NCBI RefSeq assembly: GCF_000325665.1
Contig: NC_019908.1
Span: 992,001 to 1,056,000 of the forward strand
From: Brachyspira pilosicoli P43/6/78
GTDB lineage: Bacteria; Spirochaetota; Brachyspiria; Brachyspirales; Brachyspiraceae
Direction of reading: 5' to 3'
Length of the DNA stretch: 64,000 nt
Under the pieces are notes generated by a model. That model did no database searches. It was not told the origin of the DNA and saw only the letters and a list, made by a program, of their open reading frames with translations. Within the stretch, counting starts at the first letter, position 1. Every line of letters begins with the position of its first letter. Positions 28,434 to 38,556 of this stretch are shown here, in pieces. The position numbers and the translations under genes were made by a program.

Positions 28434-30248
28434 GTGGATACTTTATTTACAGAAAAACTAAATCAGCTTTTATCCAATGTCTCTTTAATAGATATATTGA
28501 GAGATAGATATAAAGTTATATCTAGAGGCGGAAGTCAATACACCGTTCAATGCCCCTTTCATAAAGATGGTCAAGAGGCAAATCCTTCTATGTCTGTTGA
28601 TGATTCTAAAGGTATATACAAATGTTTTACATGCGGTGCTAAAGGAAATGTATTTACATACCTAAAAGAAAAAGAGGCTATGGATTTTAAAGAGGCTGTA
28701 AAATATCTTGGAAACAGATTTTCTATTGATACTAGCAATTTCTTCTCTCAAAAAAATAAACATAAAGACCAAGTATTTGTAGAAAGTAAAAGAATAAATA
28801 AAATAGCCTGCAACTTCTTTGGTAAAAACCTTCTATTAAAGAATAATAATGGAGAATATTTTTATAAAGAAGCTATAGATTATCTAAAAAAAAGAAAAAT
28901 ACCATTTTCAATTATAAAAGAGTTTAAAATAGGATATGCTCCTCCAAGCTGGAATGCTTTAATTAAGGCTTTAAACGAAAATAATATAAGCACAAACAAT
29001 ATAAATGCATTAGGGTTAGCAAGCATAAGCAAAAATAATCCAAATCATTTTTATGACACATTTATAAATAGAATAATGTTTCCGATAATCAATGAAAAAG
29101 AGGAGATTATAGGCTTTGGCGGAAGAAGCATTGATGGAAAAGAGCCTAAATATTTAAACTCAAAAGAGAGCTTAATATTCAAAAAGAAATCTGCTCTATA
29201 CGGCATAAATATAGCCAAAACACATATAATGAAGAAAGATGAAGTTATATTAGTAGAAGGCTATATGGATACAATCGCTTGCCACAAAATGAATATAAAA
29301 AATGTTGTTGGAAGCTTAGGTACTGCCATTACAGAAGAACATGCAAAAGAAATAAAAAAATATACCAACAATGTAGTTTTAGCTTTAGATAATGATGAAG
29401 CGGGGCAAAAAGCTACTAAAATGGCTATATTAACACTATTGAAGTTTGATTTAAAATTGACTATACTATTGATAGAAACAACTAAAGATTTAGATGAGTT
29501 TTTTACTATAAATAATGCTAATGGTTTTGATATACTATATAATAAAAAACTTGCTTGGTATGATTTTTTGTTAAAAACATCAACCAATAAAGACATAGCA
29601 TTACTTACTATAGAAGAAAAGTTATATATAGTAAAGTTATTTTATAATTATTTAGATGTTTTGAAAAGTGAGACTGAAAAACAAATGATAATCTCTCATA
29701 TTTCATCAGAACTTTCTATTGACAGAGATGCTTTCAATAGAGATTATTTAAGAACTTTAACTAATAAAGTTCAAAACACAAAAGTTGTTTCTGCTTTACA
29801 AAAACCTATAAAAGATAACAAATTTTACTATGAAAATAGTTTAATATATTTACTTGCTTTAAATCCATCTTTAATAAAAGAGGCAGAGAAAGAGATAGGT
29901 GTAGATCTTATTAAAAAAGATATCACAAGGGAATTTTATATAAGGCTCTTAACTCTTAATAAAGATGCAACAGCTGAAGATGCTCTTAATGTATTAGGAA
30001 ACGAGCATATAGCTAATCAGATAAGAAGCAAGAAAAAATTGTATACTGATAATATACAAGAAAAATTAGAGGAGCTTATTGTAAAGATAAAAAGCGGGGA
30101 TATAGACTATAGGAGAGAGGAAGTATTAAAAACTACAACACTCCAAAGTAATGAAGGATTTGAAGCTATATGTAATAAAGCCCGAGAAATACATTTACTA
30201 AATAAGCAAAAGGAAAAACTATATCAAGGAAGTGATTATGATGATTGA
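28434..30248 (+). CDS. dnaG: DNA primase DnaG
   Basis: Predicted 604-residue primase that lays RNA primers for the replisome. The CHC2 zinc-finger is at residues about 40-66 (CPFHKDG then YKCFTCGAKGN). The TOPRIM catalytic region has KDEVILVEGYMDTIACH near residue 265 and LALDNDEAGQKATKMA near residue 318. The DnaB-binding C-terminal domain is plausible but weakly conserved. The start is a GTG at 28434 with a poor ribosome site, chosen because no later Met fits. It overlaps rpoD, the classical macromolecular synthesis arrangement. Confidence 0.96.
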   Translation: MDTLFTEKLNQLLSNVSLIDILRDRYKVISRGGSQYTVQCPFHKDGQEANPSMSVDDSKGIYKCFTCGAKGNVFTYLKEKEAMDFKEAVKYLGNRFSIDTSNFFSQKNKHKDQVFVESKRINKIACNFFGKNLLLKNNNGEYFYKEAIDYLKKRKIPFSIIKEFKIGYAPPSWNALIKALNENNISTNNINALGLASISKNNPNHFYDTFINRIMFPIINEKEEIIGFGGRSIDGKEPKYLNSKESLIFKKKSALYGINIAKTHIMKKDEVILVEGYMDTIACHKMNIKNVVGSLGTAITEEHAKEIKKYTNNVVLALDNDEAGQKATKMAILTLLKFDLKLTILLIETTKDLDEFFTINNANGFDILYNKKLAWYDFLLKTSTNKDIALLTIEEKLYIVKLFYNYLDVLKSETEKQMIISHISSELSIDRDAFNRDYLRTLTNKVQNTKVVSALQKPIKDNKFYYENSLIYLLALNPSLIKEAEKEIGVDLIKKDITREFYIRLLTLNKDATAEDALNVLGNEHIANQIRSKKKLYTDNIQEKLEELIVKIKSGDIDYRREEVLKTTTLQSNEGFEAICNKAREIHLLNKQKEKLYQGSDYDD

Positions 30249-32000
30249 AGAGGATTGCGATCTTCTAATTAAAAATAATGAAAAAATTAGAAAATTGCTT
30301 GAAAAAGGAAATGCCAACAAATATCTTACATTCAAAGAGATTAATGCTGCCATAGATAATATGGACACAGATGTAATGGATATACTTTTTCAATTATTAA
30401 ATGCTAGAAAGATTGTCATTGTTGAAGACAAAAGGGAATTTGAAAGCCTTTCTAAGAATCAAAATAAAATTGATGATGCGGCAAGGTTTATACATGTAGA
30501 AGATAAAGTTGGAAATAATGATGACCCTATAAGACTTTATCTTAAAGAGATAGGCAAAGTTGATCTTCTTACTCATGATGATGAGGTGGAATATTCTAAA
30601 AAAATAGAACTTGGAGAATCTGAGATAGAGTCTATTATATTAAATACGCATTTAGTAGTTGGAGAAGTTTGAACACTATTAAATGCGTGCATAGCGGAAA
30701 AGTATCTATACATGAAATATTAGAGCCGCCAAGAATATATAATGTATCCACACAAGAAAAAAGAAAATTAGAAAGAAAATATAAAAACTTTGAAAAAGAA
30801 TATGTTGATTTGGCAGAAAAGTATTTAGCTTTAGACAAAAGAATAAAAAAAGCTACTACACAAAAAACTATCAAAAATCTCACAAATGAACAAAATGAGA
30901 TAAAAGAAAATATAGTAAAGCTACTAAGTAAAGTAAAACTTAATAGAATGGAAATTGATAGAATTGCAGAGAAATTAAAGTTTTACTTGCATAGAATCAA
31001 TCAAATAGAAGAATATTTTGAGAAATTAAAGAAGAGATACGGCAAAGAGATAAGCGATTTTGAAAATTACTATAATGAAATTGAAAGCGGAAATAAAAAA
31101 ATATATACTAGACTTGTTGATGAGTTTAATATTACTCCAGAGGCTATAAAAGCAGTATTAACAAGCTTCCATAATTCTCAAGTTCGTATGGCTGATATTT
31201 ATGATGAAGTTCGTACAGATAAAGAGACTTTAGTTGAATGGGTAAGAAAAATTGATTCTTCAAGAAGAAAAATTGCTCAGGCAAAAGACCATATTGTGAA
31301 GGCTAATTTAAGACTTGTTATATCTATAGCAAAAAAATACACTAACAGAGGTCTTCATTTCTTTGATTTGGTACAGGAAGGAAATATTGGTCTTATTAAG
31401 GCCGTTGATAAATTTGAATACAAAAAAGGATATAAGTTTTCAACATATGCAACTTGGTGGATTCGTCAGGCTATCACTCGTTCTATAAGCGACCAAGCTA
31501 GAACTATAAGAGTACCAGTTCATATGATAGAACAAATCAACAAAGTAACTAGAGTATTAAGACAGTATATGCAGCAATATGGAAGAGAACCTTCTATACA
31601 GGAAATAGCAAGAGCTTTAAGCTGGCCTGAAAGCAGAGTTAAAAGTGTAAGAAATGTTGCTAAAGACCCTGTATCTTTAAATGCTCCTATTGGCGATGAA
31701 GAAGATACTATACTTGGAGAACTTATTGAAGATAAAGAGTTTGAAAGCCCTCAAAACATTACTACATTCAAAATCTTAAGAAAGCATATAGATTCTTTGC
31801 TTGATAATTTACCTGAAAGAGAACAGAAAGTTATTAGAATGCGTTATGGATTAGATGACGGATACAATCATACTTTAGAAGAAGTTGGATATGTATTTAA
31901 GGTTACTAGAGAGCGTATAAGACAGATTGAAGCTAAGGCTATAAGAAGATTAAGAGCTACTTCCAAAAAGAAAGAGTTAAAAGAGTTTTTAGATTCTTAA
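30238..32000 (+). CDS. rpoD: Primary sigma factor RpoD (sigma-70), frameshifted
   Basis: Housekeeping sigma factor of about 585 residues. The ATG at 30238 follows AAGGAAG and overlaps dnaG by 11 bases. The first part ([19 protein letters not shown] is region 1.2) closes at 30672. One missing base in TTT at 30668-30670 joins GEV to LNTIKC and opens the rest: region 2 ([36 protein letters not shown]), region 3 and region 4 ([36 protein letters not shown]). An intact copy is essential, so an assembly error is likely. A GGAG lies just before a TTG at 30669, so internal initiation is possible but unproven. Confidence 0.93.
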
Positions 32001-32020
32001 AAAAATCTTATATAAAAATA

Positions 32021-32055
32021 AAAGGGAGATTAATTAATCTCCCTTTATTATTTTT
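32021..32055. terminator. Bidirectional terminator between rpoD and acyl-CoA synthetase
   Basis: AAAGGGAGATTAATTAATCTCCCTTT is summarised as a perfect palindrome at 32021-32046 (core GGGAGATTAATTAATCTCCC), with T-rich tails on both strands. It serves two convergent genes. Confidence 0.88.
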
Positions 32056-33927
32056 TTATTTTGTATAAAGATTTTCTATTTGGTCTTTATATTCTTCCAT
32101 TATTTTATGTCTTTTTATTTTTAATGATTGAGTAAGCATGCCATTTTCTATAGTAAAGTCTTTGCTTGTTATAATAAGCTTAGATATAGTTTCATAAGGT
32201 CTAAAACCATTTTTACTATTAACCAATCTGCTTAATTCATGCTTAATAAGTTTAACAACATCTTTAGAGTTTTCCATATTATTTTCATCATAATGTATTT
32301 TATGCTTATCCAAAAACTCTTTAACATTATCTTTATCTATTACAACTATAGCACCTGTAGAAGCTTTATCCTGACCTACAAGCATTATTTGGGAAATATA
32401 TTTAGATTCCATAGCTTTATTTTCTATAGGCTGAGGCTCAACATTTTCACCTGTTAAAAGAACTATAGTCTCTTTTGCCCTTCCTGTTAATACTATTTCA
32501 CCTTGTTTTGTATAAGCACCCAAATCTCCAGAATTAAAGAAACCATCTTTTTTAGCCTGTCTTGTTAATTCTTTATCTTTGTAATACTCTTTAAAAATAT
32601 TAGGTCCTTTAATATAGCAAACCCCTAATTCCCCATCTTTACAAATATTTCCGTTTTTATCTCTTACTTCTATTTGTACCTCTGGAACAGGTGCTCCACA
32701 AGTTCCTCTGTAATTTTTAAAAGGAGACCTTAAAGTTACAACAGGTGCAGTCTCTGTAATACCCCAACCAACAACCAAATTAATTCCAGTGGCTTCTATA
32801 AAATCTTCTATATACATAGGCAAAGCTCCGCCTCCTGATATAGTTAAACGAAGTCTGCCGCCTGTAAGTTCTTTTATTTTCTTATAAACTAATTTTTGTG
32901 CCATTTTATGACTCATAGGGTCTAACGGCAATATATCATATTCTATCTTTTTGCTTTCTTTCTTTTCATCTCCAAGAAGATAAACCATATTATTTTGATA
33001 TCTTAAATTTCTTATATATCTAACAGAACCTTGTATAAAAGATTTAACCATCATTTTTACTGCTGCAGGTTTTTTATCTATATTTTTCATAACACCATTA
33101 TATATATTAACCCAAATAGCCGGCACTGATATAAATATATCAGGCTTCTCCTCAACAAAATCATTTTTTAAATCTCTTTTATTAGTGATAGCAGTGAAAC
33201 ACCCAAAAATAGCAGTAACATAAGAGATTGTTCTTTCATATATATGCCATATAGGAAGAACAGTTAAAAGCTTCTCCCCTCTTTGAAGTTTTATTATATC
33301 AGGCAATACTCTCACATTATGTAAAATGTTTCCATGAGTAAGTATTACGCCTTTAGGTTTGCCGGTTGTACCTGATGTATATATTATAGTAGCTGTATCA
33401 TCATTATTAAGCTTTGAAGCCTTTTTTACAGCAAAGTCTTTATCACCATTTAAAGCCTCTTCTCCAAACTCCAAAAATTTACTAAATGAATAAATATTAT
33501 TTCTAGGTTCATGAATAGAATTATCTAAAACAATTATAAGCTGTATCTTTTTAGAAGATTTATCTATTTTATTTAGTACATACTGATTTTCTACTATTAC
33601 AGCCAATGAATCACTATGCTCTATTATATAATTTAATTCTTCAGATGTAGAATCATTTCCTCTAGGAACATCTGCTGAGCCTATAGCTAAAAGTGCCATA
33701 TCACATATAAACCACTCTATACGGTTTTCTGAAAATATAGCAACATGCTTACCAGATAATCCTTTCACATCAAATGCCTTAGCAATAGCATTTATCTTAT
33801 CATATATTTTTTCATATACTATAGTTACTTTTTCACCATTATTGTTCCTATATCTATAAATAGGGCTTTGAGGTATTTTTTTTACAGTATCAAAAAAAGC
33901 ACTAGGTATAGAACTATATTCTTCCAT
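32056..33927 (-). CDS. Long-chain acyl-CoA synthetase (AMP-forming)
   Basis: Predicted 623-residue ATP-dependent fatty acid:CoA ligase. The P-loop-like motif IIYTSGTTGKPKGVILTHG is near residue 187, the second motif VGWGITETAPVVTLR near residue 400 and FFNSGDLGAYTKQGEIVLTG near residue 468. It resembles the FadD15-type bacterial and plant long-chain branch. The ATG at 33927 is preferred to 33942 because GGGGGA precedes it directly. It probably activates scavenged host fatty acids for phospholipid synthesis, since Brachyspira-like spirochaetes use exogenous lipids; that role is inferred. Confidence 0.9.
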   Translation of the reverse strand: MEEYSSIPSAFFDTVKKIPQSPIYRYRNNNGEKVTIVYEKIYDKINAIAKAFDVKGLSGKHVAIFSENRIEWFICDMALLAIGSADVPRGNDSTSEELNYIIEHSDSLAVIVENQYVLNKIDKSSKKIQLIIVLDNSIHEPRNNIYSFSKFLEFGEEALNGDKDFAVKKASKLNNDDTATIIYTSGTTGKPKGVILTHGNILHNVRVLPDIIKLQRGEKLLTVLPIWHIYERTISYVTAIFGCFTAITNKRDLKNDFVEEKPDIFISVPAIWVNIYNGVMKNIDKKPAAVKMMVKSFIQGSVRYIRNLRYQNNMVYLLGDEKKESKKIEYDILPLDPMSHKMAQKLVYKKIKELTGGRLRLTISGGGALPMYIEDFIEATGINLVVGWGITETAPVVTLRSPFKNYRGTCGAPVPEVQIEVRDKNGNICKDGELGVCYIKGPNIFKEYYKDKELTRQAKKDGFFNSGDLGAYTKQGEIVLTGRAKETIVLLTGENVEPQPIENKAMESKYISQIMLVGQDKASTGAIVVIDKDNVKEFLDKHKIHYDENNMENSKDVVKLIKHELSRLVNSKNGFRPYETISKLIITSKDFTIENGMLTQSLKIKRHKIMEEYKDQIENLYTK

Positions 33928-34019
33928 AAATCCCCCAATCATGATTTTTTAAAATAGTTAATTATTACTATATTATAAAAATAATTACTTTTAACTATAA
34001 TAATATATATAAAAAAATA

Positions 34020-35142
34020 TTACAAGTGATTTTCAATATACTCTAAAAGACTTAAGCAGTAACTATCCACTTTAAAAATTGATAAAATATTATTAGACAG
34101 TAATTTTCTTTTTATGTTGTTATTGTTAATATATACTTCATATATAGCATTAGATATATCATTAACACTATTCATATCGCAATTTATACTGCAATCTTTT
34201 GCAACTTCATAAACACCAGAATACTTTGAAATAATTGAAATACAAGAAGAGTAAAGTGCCTCTATAACAGTAAGTCCAAAAGGTTCATTTATAGCAGGCA
34301 TAATAAGAGCATAACTTCTATTTAATAAATCTTTCTTTTCTTCATCGCTAACAAAACCAAGAAATACGATGTTTCTTTCCATTCCAATATTAGAAACTAA
34401 TTTTTTTAATTTCTCTTCATACCTACCCTTACCTGCTATAATAAACTTTAAATCTTTATTATCAATTCTCTCTAAAAAGCTCTTAAAAGCAATAATGGCA
34501 TTTTCTAGATTTTTAACTTTTTCTAATCTCCCCACATAAAAAAAATAGTTCTGCATCTTTTATATTTATAACTTCATCAAAACCAGTCACGCAAGGATAT
34601 ATAATTTTACTTTCTCTATTATAAACACGCTTTACAGAATTTGAAGTTCTCTCACTATTAGCCATTATATAATCTATAACGCTCACCCCTAACCTATCTA
34701 GCTTCATAGTATAACGAGCAATAAAATCTAAAGTCTTTTGTTTAGCCTTATAGCTTTCATCATCTTCACCATAAAGCCTCACACTAGGTTCATGGCAATA
34801 CCAAAAACTTTTAGGAAGATTTATAGAATTATTTTTAGCATATTTATAAGTCAAACCAAAAAATATAGTTGCTGGAAAATTATGAATTAGTACAGTATCA
34901 TAATCTTTTAATTGATAAGCTAAAAATTTCGCAGTTTTTCTGAAAATAAATGGATTTAAAGTTATATCTGTTTTTATTTGTTTTATATAACTTGGTATAT
35001 TTTCTCTTAATCTATAAGTATAAATAGTAGATTCAATATTATACTTCTCATAAAAATGCTTAGCTGTGGCAAGTATTACATTTTCTGCCCCGCCATTATA
35101 TCCAAAAGTAGGATGCATTATAGCTATTTTTTTAATCTTCAT
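34020..35142 (-). CDS. GT4-type glycosyltransferase (GT-B fold), frameshifted
   Basis: Glycosyltransferase family 1/4 protein of about 373 residues, cytoplasmic and using a nucleotide sugar. The acceptor half begins IAIMHPTFGYNGGAENVIL. The donor half begins YVGRLEKVKNLENAIIAF and contains MPAINEPFGLTVIEALYS, the E-x7-E motif region. The two halves lie in different frames and overlap at the A-run 34538-34545. Removing one base joins AELF to FYVGRLEK without loss. The acceptor, perhaps lipo-oligosaccharide or another surface glycan, is unknown. Confidence 0.85.
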
Positions 35143-35244
35143 TTTAATATAATAATTTATTTTTCAATAACTTACAACATAAAAAAAATTAATATTTATA
35201 AATTCATAAATAAAAGCCGCAAAACTATAAAAAACTTTTTATTG

Positions 35245-35275
35245 TTGACTTTATTATACTTTGTGTTATTATAAT
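35245..35275 (+). promoter_or_regulatory. Possible promoter for the organometal-linked operon
   Basis: TTGACT (35245-35250) and a perfect TATAAT (35270-35275) are 19 bases apart, slightly long. The likely start is near 35282, giving a leader of about 210 bases before 35495. No operator of a known metal regulator could be recognised. Confidence 0.45.
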
Positions 35276-35298
35276 TTGCATCGTAAGAGGATAATATT

Positions 35299-35367
35299 AT
35301 GTATTTAAGTCTAAAACAAAAATTATTCTTCAATCAGGACGCTTTTCCAGATATTTACTTTCTATAA
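35299..35367 (+). pseudogene. Short open frame, possible remnant of a LURP-one-like gene
   Basis: A 22-codon frame starts with ATG after AGAGGATAATATT and reads MYLSLKQKLFFNQDAFPDIY before a stop. The first residues look like the start of LURP-one/YxjI-type proteins (KQKLF), of which nothing else remains. It could equally be a leader peptide or chance. The other 125 bases up to 35494 are A+T rich with nothing visible. Confidence 0.25.
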
Positions 35368-35494
35368 ATATACCGTGTGTATATCTTAAATCTAACTATT
35401 AATAGATATTATTTTTTATTATTGCATTAAAGTATCATTTTTTAATAATTTTTTATTAATAATATTTCAACATTATATTTTATAAGGATTTTTT

Positions 35495-35758
35495 ATGTCT
35501 AAAGTATTGGTGGAATTTATAAATACCTGTCCTACCTGCGATGGGTATTCATCATATTTAAAAGAACTTCAAGAAACGTATAAAGATAAAATAGAAGTAA
35601 AACTCTACTACGCAGGCAAAGATTTTGATTATTTAGCAAAATATGGAATGGTAGATAGAGGCACATTAATTATAAATGAAAAAAACAGATATGATGTGTT
35701 AAGCAAAAAGTTAATAGAACAAGAAATTAAAAAAGCTATAGAAACACAAAACTCTTAA
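35495..35758 (+). CDS. saoT: Thioredoxin-like CxxC protein (SaoT-like)
   Basis: Predicted 87-residue small thioredoxin/glutaredoxin-like protein with no signal peptide. The redox motif is NTCPTCDGYSSYL at residues 10-22 (Cys 12 and Cys 15). A beta-alpha-beta pattern follows, and GTLIINEKNRYD replaces the usual cis-Pro strand. It stands first in a tight operon, 2 bases before the permease. I infer that it reduces the vicinal thiols or selenol-thiol pairs in the proteins encoded downstream. The symbol is from memory of NCBI family names, in which this member can also carry Sec; here both positions are Cys. Confidence 0.65.
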   Translation: MSKVLVEFINTCPTCDGYSSYLKELQETYKDKIEVKLYYAGKDFDYLAKYGMVDRGTLIINEKNRYDVLSKKLIEQEIKKAIETQNS

Positions 35759-35760
35759 AT

Positions 35761-36882
35761 ATGGAAATAAAAAATATGATAATACGTTTTTTATATGTAT
35801 TTTGGGACTTTCTTGTTATAAGTTCAGAATGGATTGTTATAAGCTTAATATTATCAGGTATAATACATGCCTTTGTTCGTCCGCAGGTGCTTCAAAAATC
35901 TATAGGAAATAAAAAAATATCTTCTCTAATGAAGACAACCATATCAGGGGCAATACTTCCTATATGCAGTTGCGGGGTGCTTCCTTTAGCATTGAGTTTA
36001 TATAGAACAGGTGCATATTTAGGACCTACCCTTTCTTTTCTGGTGGCAACTCCAATAATTAACCCTGCCGCAATAATAGTGGCTTTTGCTATGCTTGGAA
36101 AAAAAGTTACTTTTATATATATTTTATGCGGTATATTTTTACCTTTAATAATAGGAATCTTAGGAAACATTTTTGGCGGAAAAGAATTAATTGCTCCTGA
36201 AGTTTTAAAACTGCAAAGTATGAATATTAAAATTCCAGAAAATACTTATGTAGATAAAACTCCTTGGTACAAAAAATTATATAACGGAATATTATGGGGC
36301 TTTAATAATTTAGGAATAGAGATAAGCAGATTTATATTAGTAGGAACTTTATTTGGAGCTATTTTATTAACGGTAGTGCCTCAATCATTTGTTATGCAAT
36401 ATTTGAGTAATCCTAAATTAGTTTCAATTATAGGTATAACATTAGTAGGATGCATGATGTATGTATGTGCATTAGGACATATTCCATTTATTGCGGCATT
36501 AATATCTGCAGGTGCTTCACCAGGTATAGCTATAACTTTTTTAATTACAGGCGTTGCTACAAATATATCTGAATTAATAAGCATATATAAATTAATAGGA
36601 AAAAGAACTTTAATAATATATCTTTTCTCTATGCTTTTCTTTGGCATATTGATAGGATACATTACAAATATTTTATTAGCTAATAATTTTATACCAATAT
36701 TTGATTTATCAAGTTCAAGTAAGCAAATAGAATTAGCAAATAATATAAATATCACTTTTCCAGATTGGTTCAAAAATATATGTGCTGTTGTAGTGTTGTT
36801 TATGGGGCTTTATTCATGGTTCATGATTATAGTAAAAAAAATAAAAGTTTTAATAAGCAGAGGAAAAGAAGTTAAATGTTAA
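35761..36882 (+). CDS. saoE: ArsP/DUF318-type permease, predicted efflux transporter (SaoE-like)
   Basis: Predicted 373-residue membrane protein with about eight to ten hydrophobic segments, of the PF03773 permease family that includes ArsP, an exporter of trivalent organoarsenicals. The membrane motif PICSCGVLPLALSLYRTG near residue 60 has two close Cys residues likely to bind a thiophilic metal, and VATPIINPAAII follows. A second family segment, YVCALGHIPFIAALISAG, lies near residue 232. It overlaps the next gene by 7 bases. Export of the metal product released by the MerB-like enzyme is inferred from context. Confidence 0.75.
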   Translation: MEIKNMIIRFLYVFWDFLVISSEWIVISLILSGIIHAFVRPQVLQKSIGNKKISSLMKTTISGAILPICSCGVLPLALSLYRTGAYLGPTLSFLVATPIINPAAIIVAFAMLGKKVTFIYILCGIFLPLIIGILGNIFGGKELIAPEVLKLQSMNIKIPENTYVDKTPWYKKLYNGILWGFNNLGIEISRFILVGTLFGAILLTVVPQSFVMQYLSNPKLVSIIGITLVGCMMYVCALGHIPFIAALISAGASPGIAITFLITGVATNISELISIYKLIGKRTLIIYLFSMLFFGILIGYITNILLANNFIPIFDLSSSSKQIELANNINITFPDWFKNICAVVVLFMGLYSWFMIIVKKIKVLISRGKEVKC

Positions 36883-37331
36883 GAATGCTTTTTGTTTTAT
36901 GTTTTTTTGTGTTTATTTCCTGCAATGATAAAAATTATAATACTGAATATATAAAAAATGCAGAAGGCATAAATAATAAAGAGCTTTATAAAGAGTATAT
37001 AAAAAAATATTCTGATAAGGAGTTATTAACTTTTTTGGAAGGAGATTTGAACGGAGATAATATAAATGATTTAATAATAATATATAAAGAATCTGAATAC
37101 TCAAACAAATTAATTGGTATATACAAAGATTCTAATAAAATATTAATGACCACTCCAATACCAGCACCTATAGAAAATTATACAATCAAATTTTATAACA
37201 TAGATGAAAAAGTGCCAAATGAAATTTTAGTGTCTGGTAAAAAGGGAGCTAGTATAGGTTTTGCTGTTTATAGACTTGAAAATGGAGAATTAATAAGCTT
37301 ATTTGAAAACGGCATGGAAAAATGCTGCTAA
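36876..37331 (+). CDS. saoC: Small lipoprotein ending in Cys-Cys (SaoC-like)
   Basis: Predicted 151-residue lipoprotein: signal to FFVFISC (Cys 16), then a soluble domain. Residues about 56-70 read GDLNGDNINDLIIIY, an Asp/Asn calcium-loop like those of FG-GAP and VCBS repeats. The last residues are GMEKCC, so the chain ends with a free vicinal dithiol. This fits the family recalled as Cys-Cys-COOH (seleno)protein SaoC, in which the last or penultimate residue can be Sec. Here both codons are TGC and the stop is TAA. I infer a metal-binding chaperone outside the inner membrane. Confidence 0.72.
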   Translation: MLRMLFVLCFFVFISCNDKNYNTEYIKNAEGINNKELYKEYIKKYSDKELLTFLEGDLNGDNINDLIIIYKESEYSNKLIGIYKDSNKILMTTPIPAPIENYTIKFYNIDEKVPNEILVSGKKGASIGFAVYRLENGELISLFENGMEKCC

Positions 37332-37361
37332 ATATAAATAAAAAAATATAAGGAGAAAAAA

Positions 37362-38534
37362 ATGAAAAAAGTTGTAATTATTTTTTCTATGATTGTTTTT
37401 ATCATTTCATGTAGCGGAAGTGATAATGCATCTAAAGCAACAGAAACTTCTATTTCAGAAGATGTACAAGCTATAGTTGATGACTATAATTTGGAAGAGT
37501 TAAGCGAGGCAGACAAAAAATATAAAATTAATTTAGGTTATTATAACTGCGACCATATGACAGCAGCTTGTGTTGGAGAAGATACTGGAATATTTAAAGC
37601 ATTAGGTTTAAATGTTACAGTTACAGGGAATGGTAATGTACCAGAGGCTATGAGTGCTGGGCAGATGGATATGGCTTATGCTGGTTTTACAACTACTTTA
37701 AATGCGGTAAAAAATAAAGTTCCTCTTTTTATAGCAGCAGAAAATCATACAGGAGGAGCTGAATATTTTGTTGTTTCTAAAGATATAGAAAAGCCTGAAG
37801 ATTTATTAAATAAAAAAATATCTATGGGAGCTAATGCAGAAACTGAAAACCTAAACTGGGCAGAATGGACAGAGCAACTAAATATACCAAGAGATACTAC
37901 TTATTATGAAAACTTTTCTATGAGTGATTCTGATGCATATTTTGCATTTAAGTTAGGACAGCTTGATGGATATGGTGCATGCGATCCTTGGGGTTCTATG
38001 GCAGAATATGAAAACACTGGTAAAATATTAAAAAGACAAAACACAGACAGAGAAATAGATGGACATGGTACTTGCTGTAAAGTTTGTATGAATTATAACT
38101 TTGCTAAAGCTCACCCAAAATTGGCAGAGAGAATACTTCTTGCTCATGTTATGTCTATTGAATATATGTATCTTCACCCTTACAAAGCAGCAGAAATATT
38201 CGCTGAAAATTATAATGTTCCTTTAGAAGTTGGTCTTATGACTTTATGGAAAAAACTTAATGAAGAAGGAAGAACTATCACTTGGAAATTAAACAGAGAA
38301 TACGTTCATAATCAAATGAAAACTATGAAGAGATTAGGCATAAGAGATGATATTAATTCTCTTAATATAGATGATTATATTGACTTGTCTTATTTTGAAA
38401 ACTCAGGTGCTAAAGATTTTGATGTATTTATTAAAGAACAAGTTGATCCAATATTTCCACTTGGCATGAGCTATGAAGATTGGAGAGCTAAAGCAGTAGA
38501 GATAGATAATATTAAAGAAGAGCCTAAAGCATAA
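37362..38534 (+). CDS. ABC transporter substrate-binding lipoprotein with Cys cluster, NMT1/TauA-like
   Basis: Predicted 390-residue lipoprotein (FIISC, Cys 17) of the nitrate/sulfonate/taurine-type solute-binding fold. Recognisable fold segments are GIFKALGLNVTVTGNG near residue 70, and MSAGQMDMAYAGFTTTL. Unusually it holds Cys residues where the ligand should sit: NCDHMTAACVGEDTG near residues 57-66 and HGTCCKVCMNYNFAKAHP near residue 226. Such thiols would suit mercury, arsenic or another soft metal. RBS AAGGAG. It is the first of two binding proteins in this cassette, and one of them probably corresponds to the family SaoB. Confidence 0.78.
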   Translation: MKKVVIIFSMIVFIISCSGSDNASKATETSISEDVQAIVDDYNLEELSEADKKYKINLGYYNCDHMTAACVGEDTGIFKALGLNVTVTGNGNVPEAMSAGQMDMAYAGFTTTLNAVKNKVPLFIAAENHTGGAEYFVVSKDIEKPEDLLNKKISMGANAETENLNWAEWTEQLNIPRDTTYYENFSMSDSDAYFAFKLGQLDGYGACDPWGSMAEYENTGKILKRQNTDREIDGHGTCCKVCMNYNFAKAHPKLAERILLAHVMSIEYMYLHPYKAAEIFAENYNVPLEVGLMTLWKKLNEEGRTITWKLNREYVHNQMKTMKRLGIRDDINSLNIDDYIDLSYFENSGAKDFDVFIKEQVDPIFPLGMSYEDWRAKAVEIDNIKEEPKA

Positions 38535-38556
38535 AAATTATAAGCAGGAAATAAAT

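Noticed and set aside
35761-36882. Permease as an arsenite exporter of an ars operon
   Set aside because: No ArsR, ArsC or ArsA gene accompanies it; the MerB-like gene and Cys-rich ABC cassette point to another soft-metal or organometal system.
36876-37331. Selenocysteine at the end of the Cys-Cys lipoprotein
   Set aside because: Both terminal codons are TGC and the stop is TAA, so no Sec is encoded in this copy.
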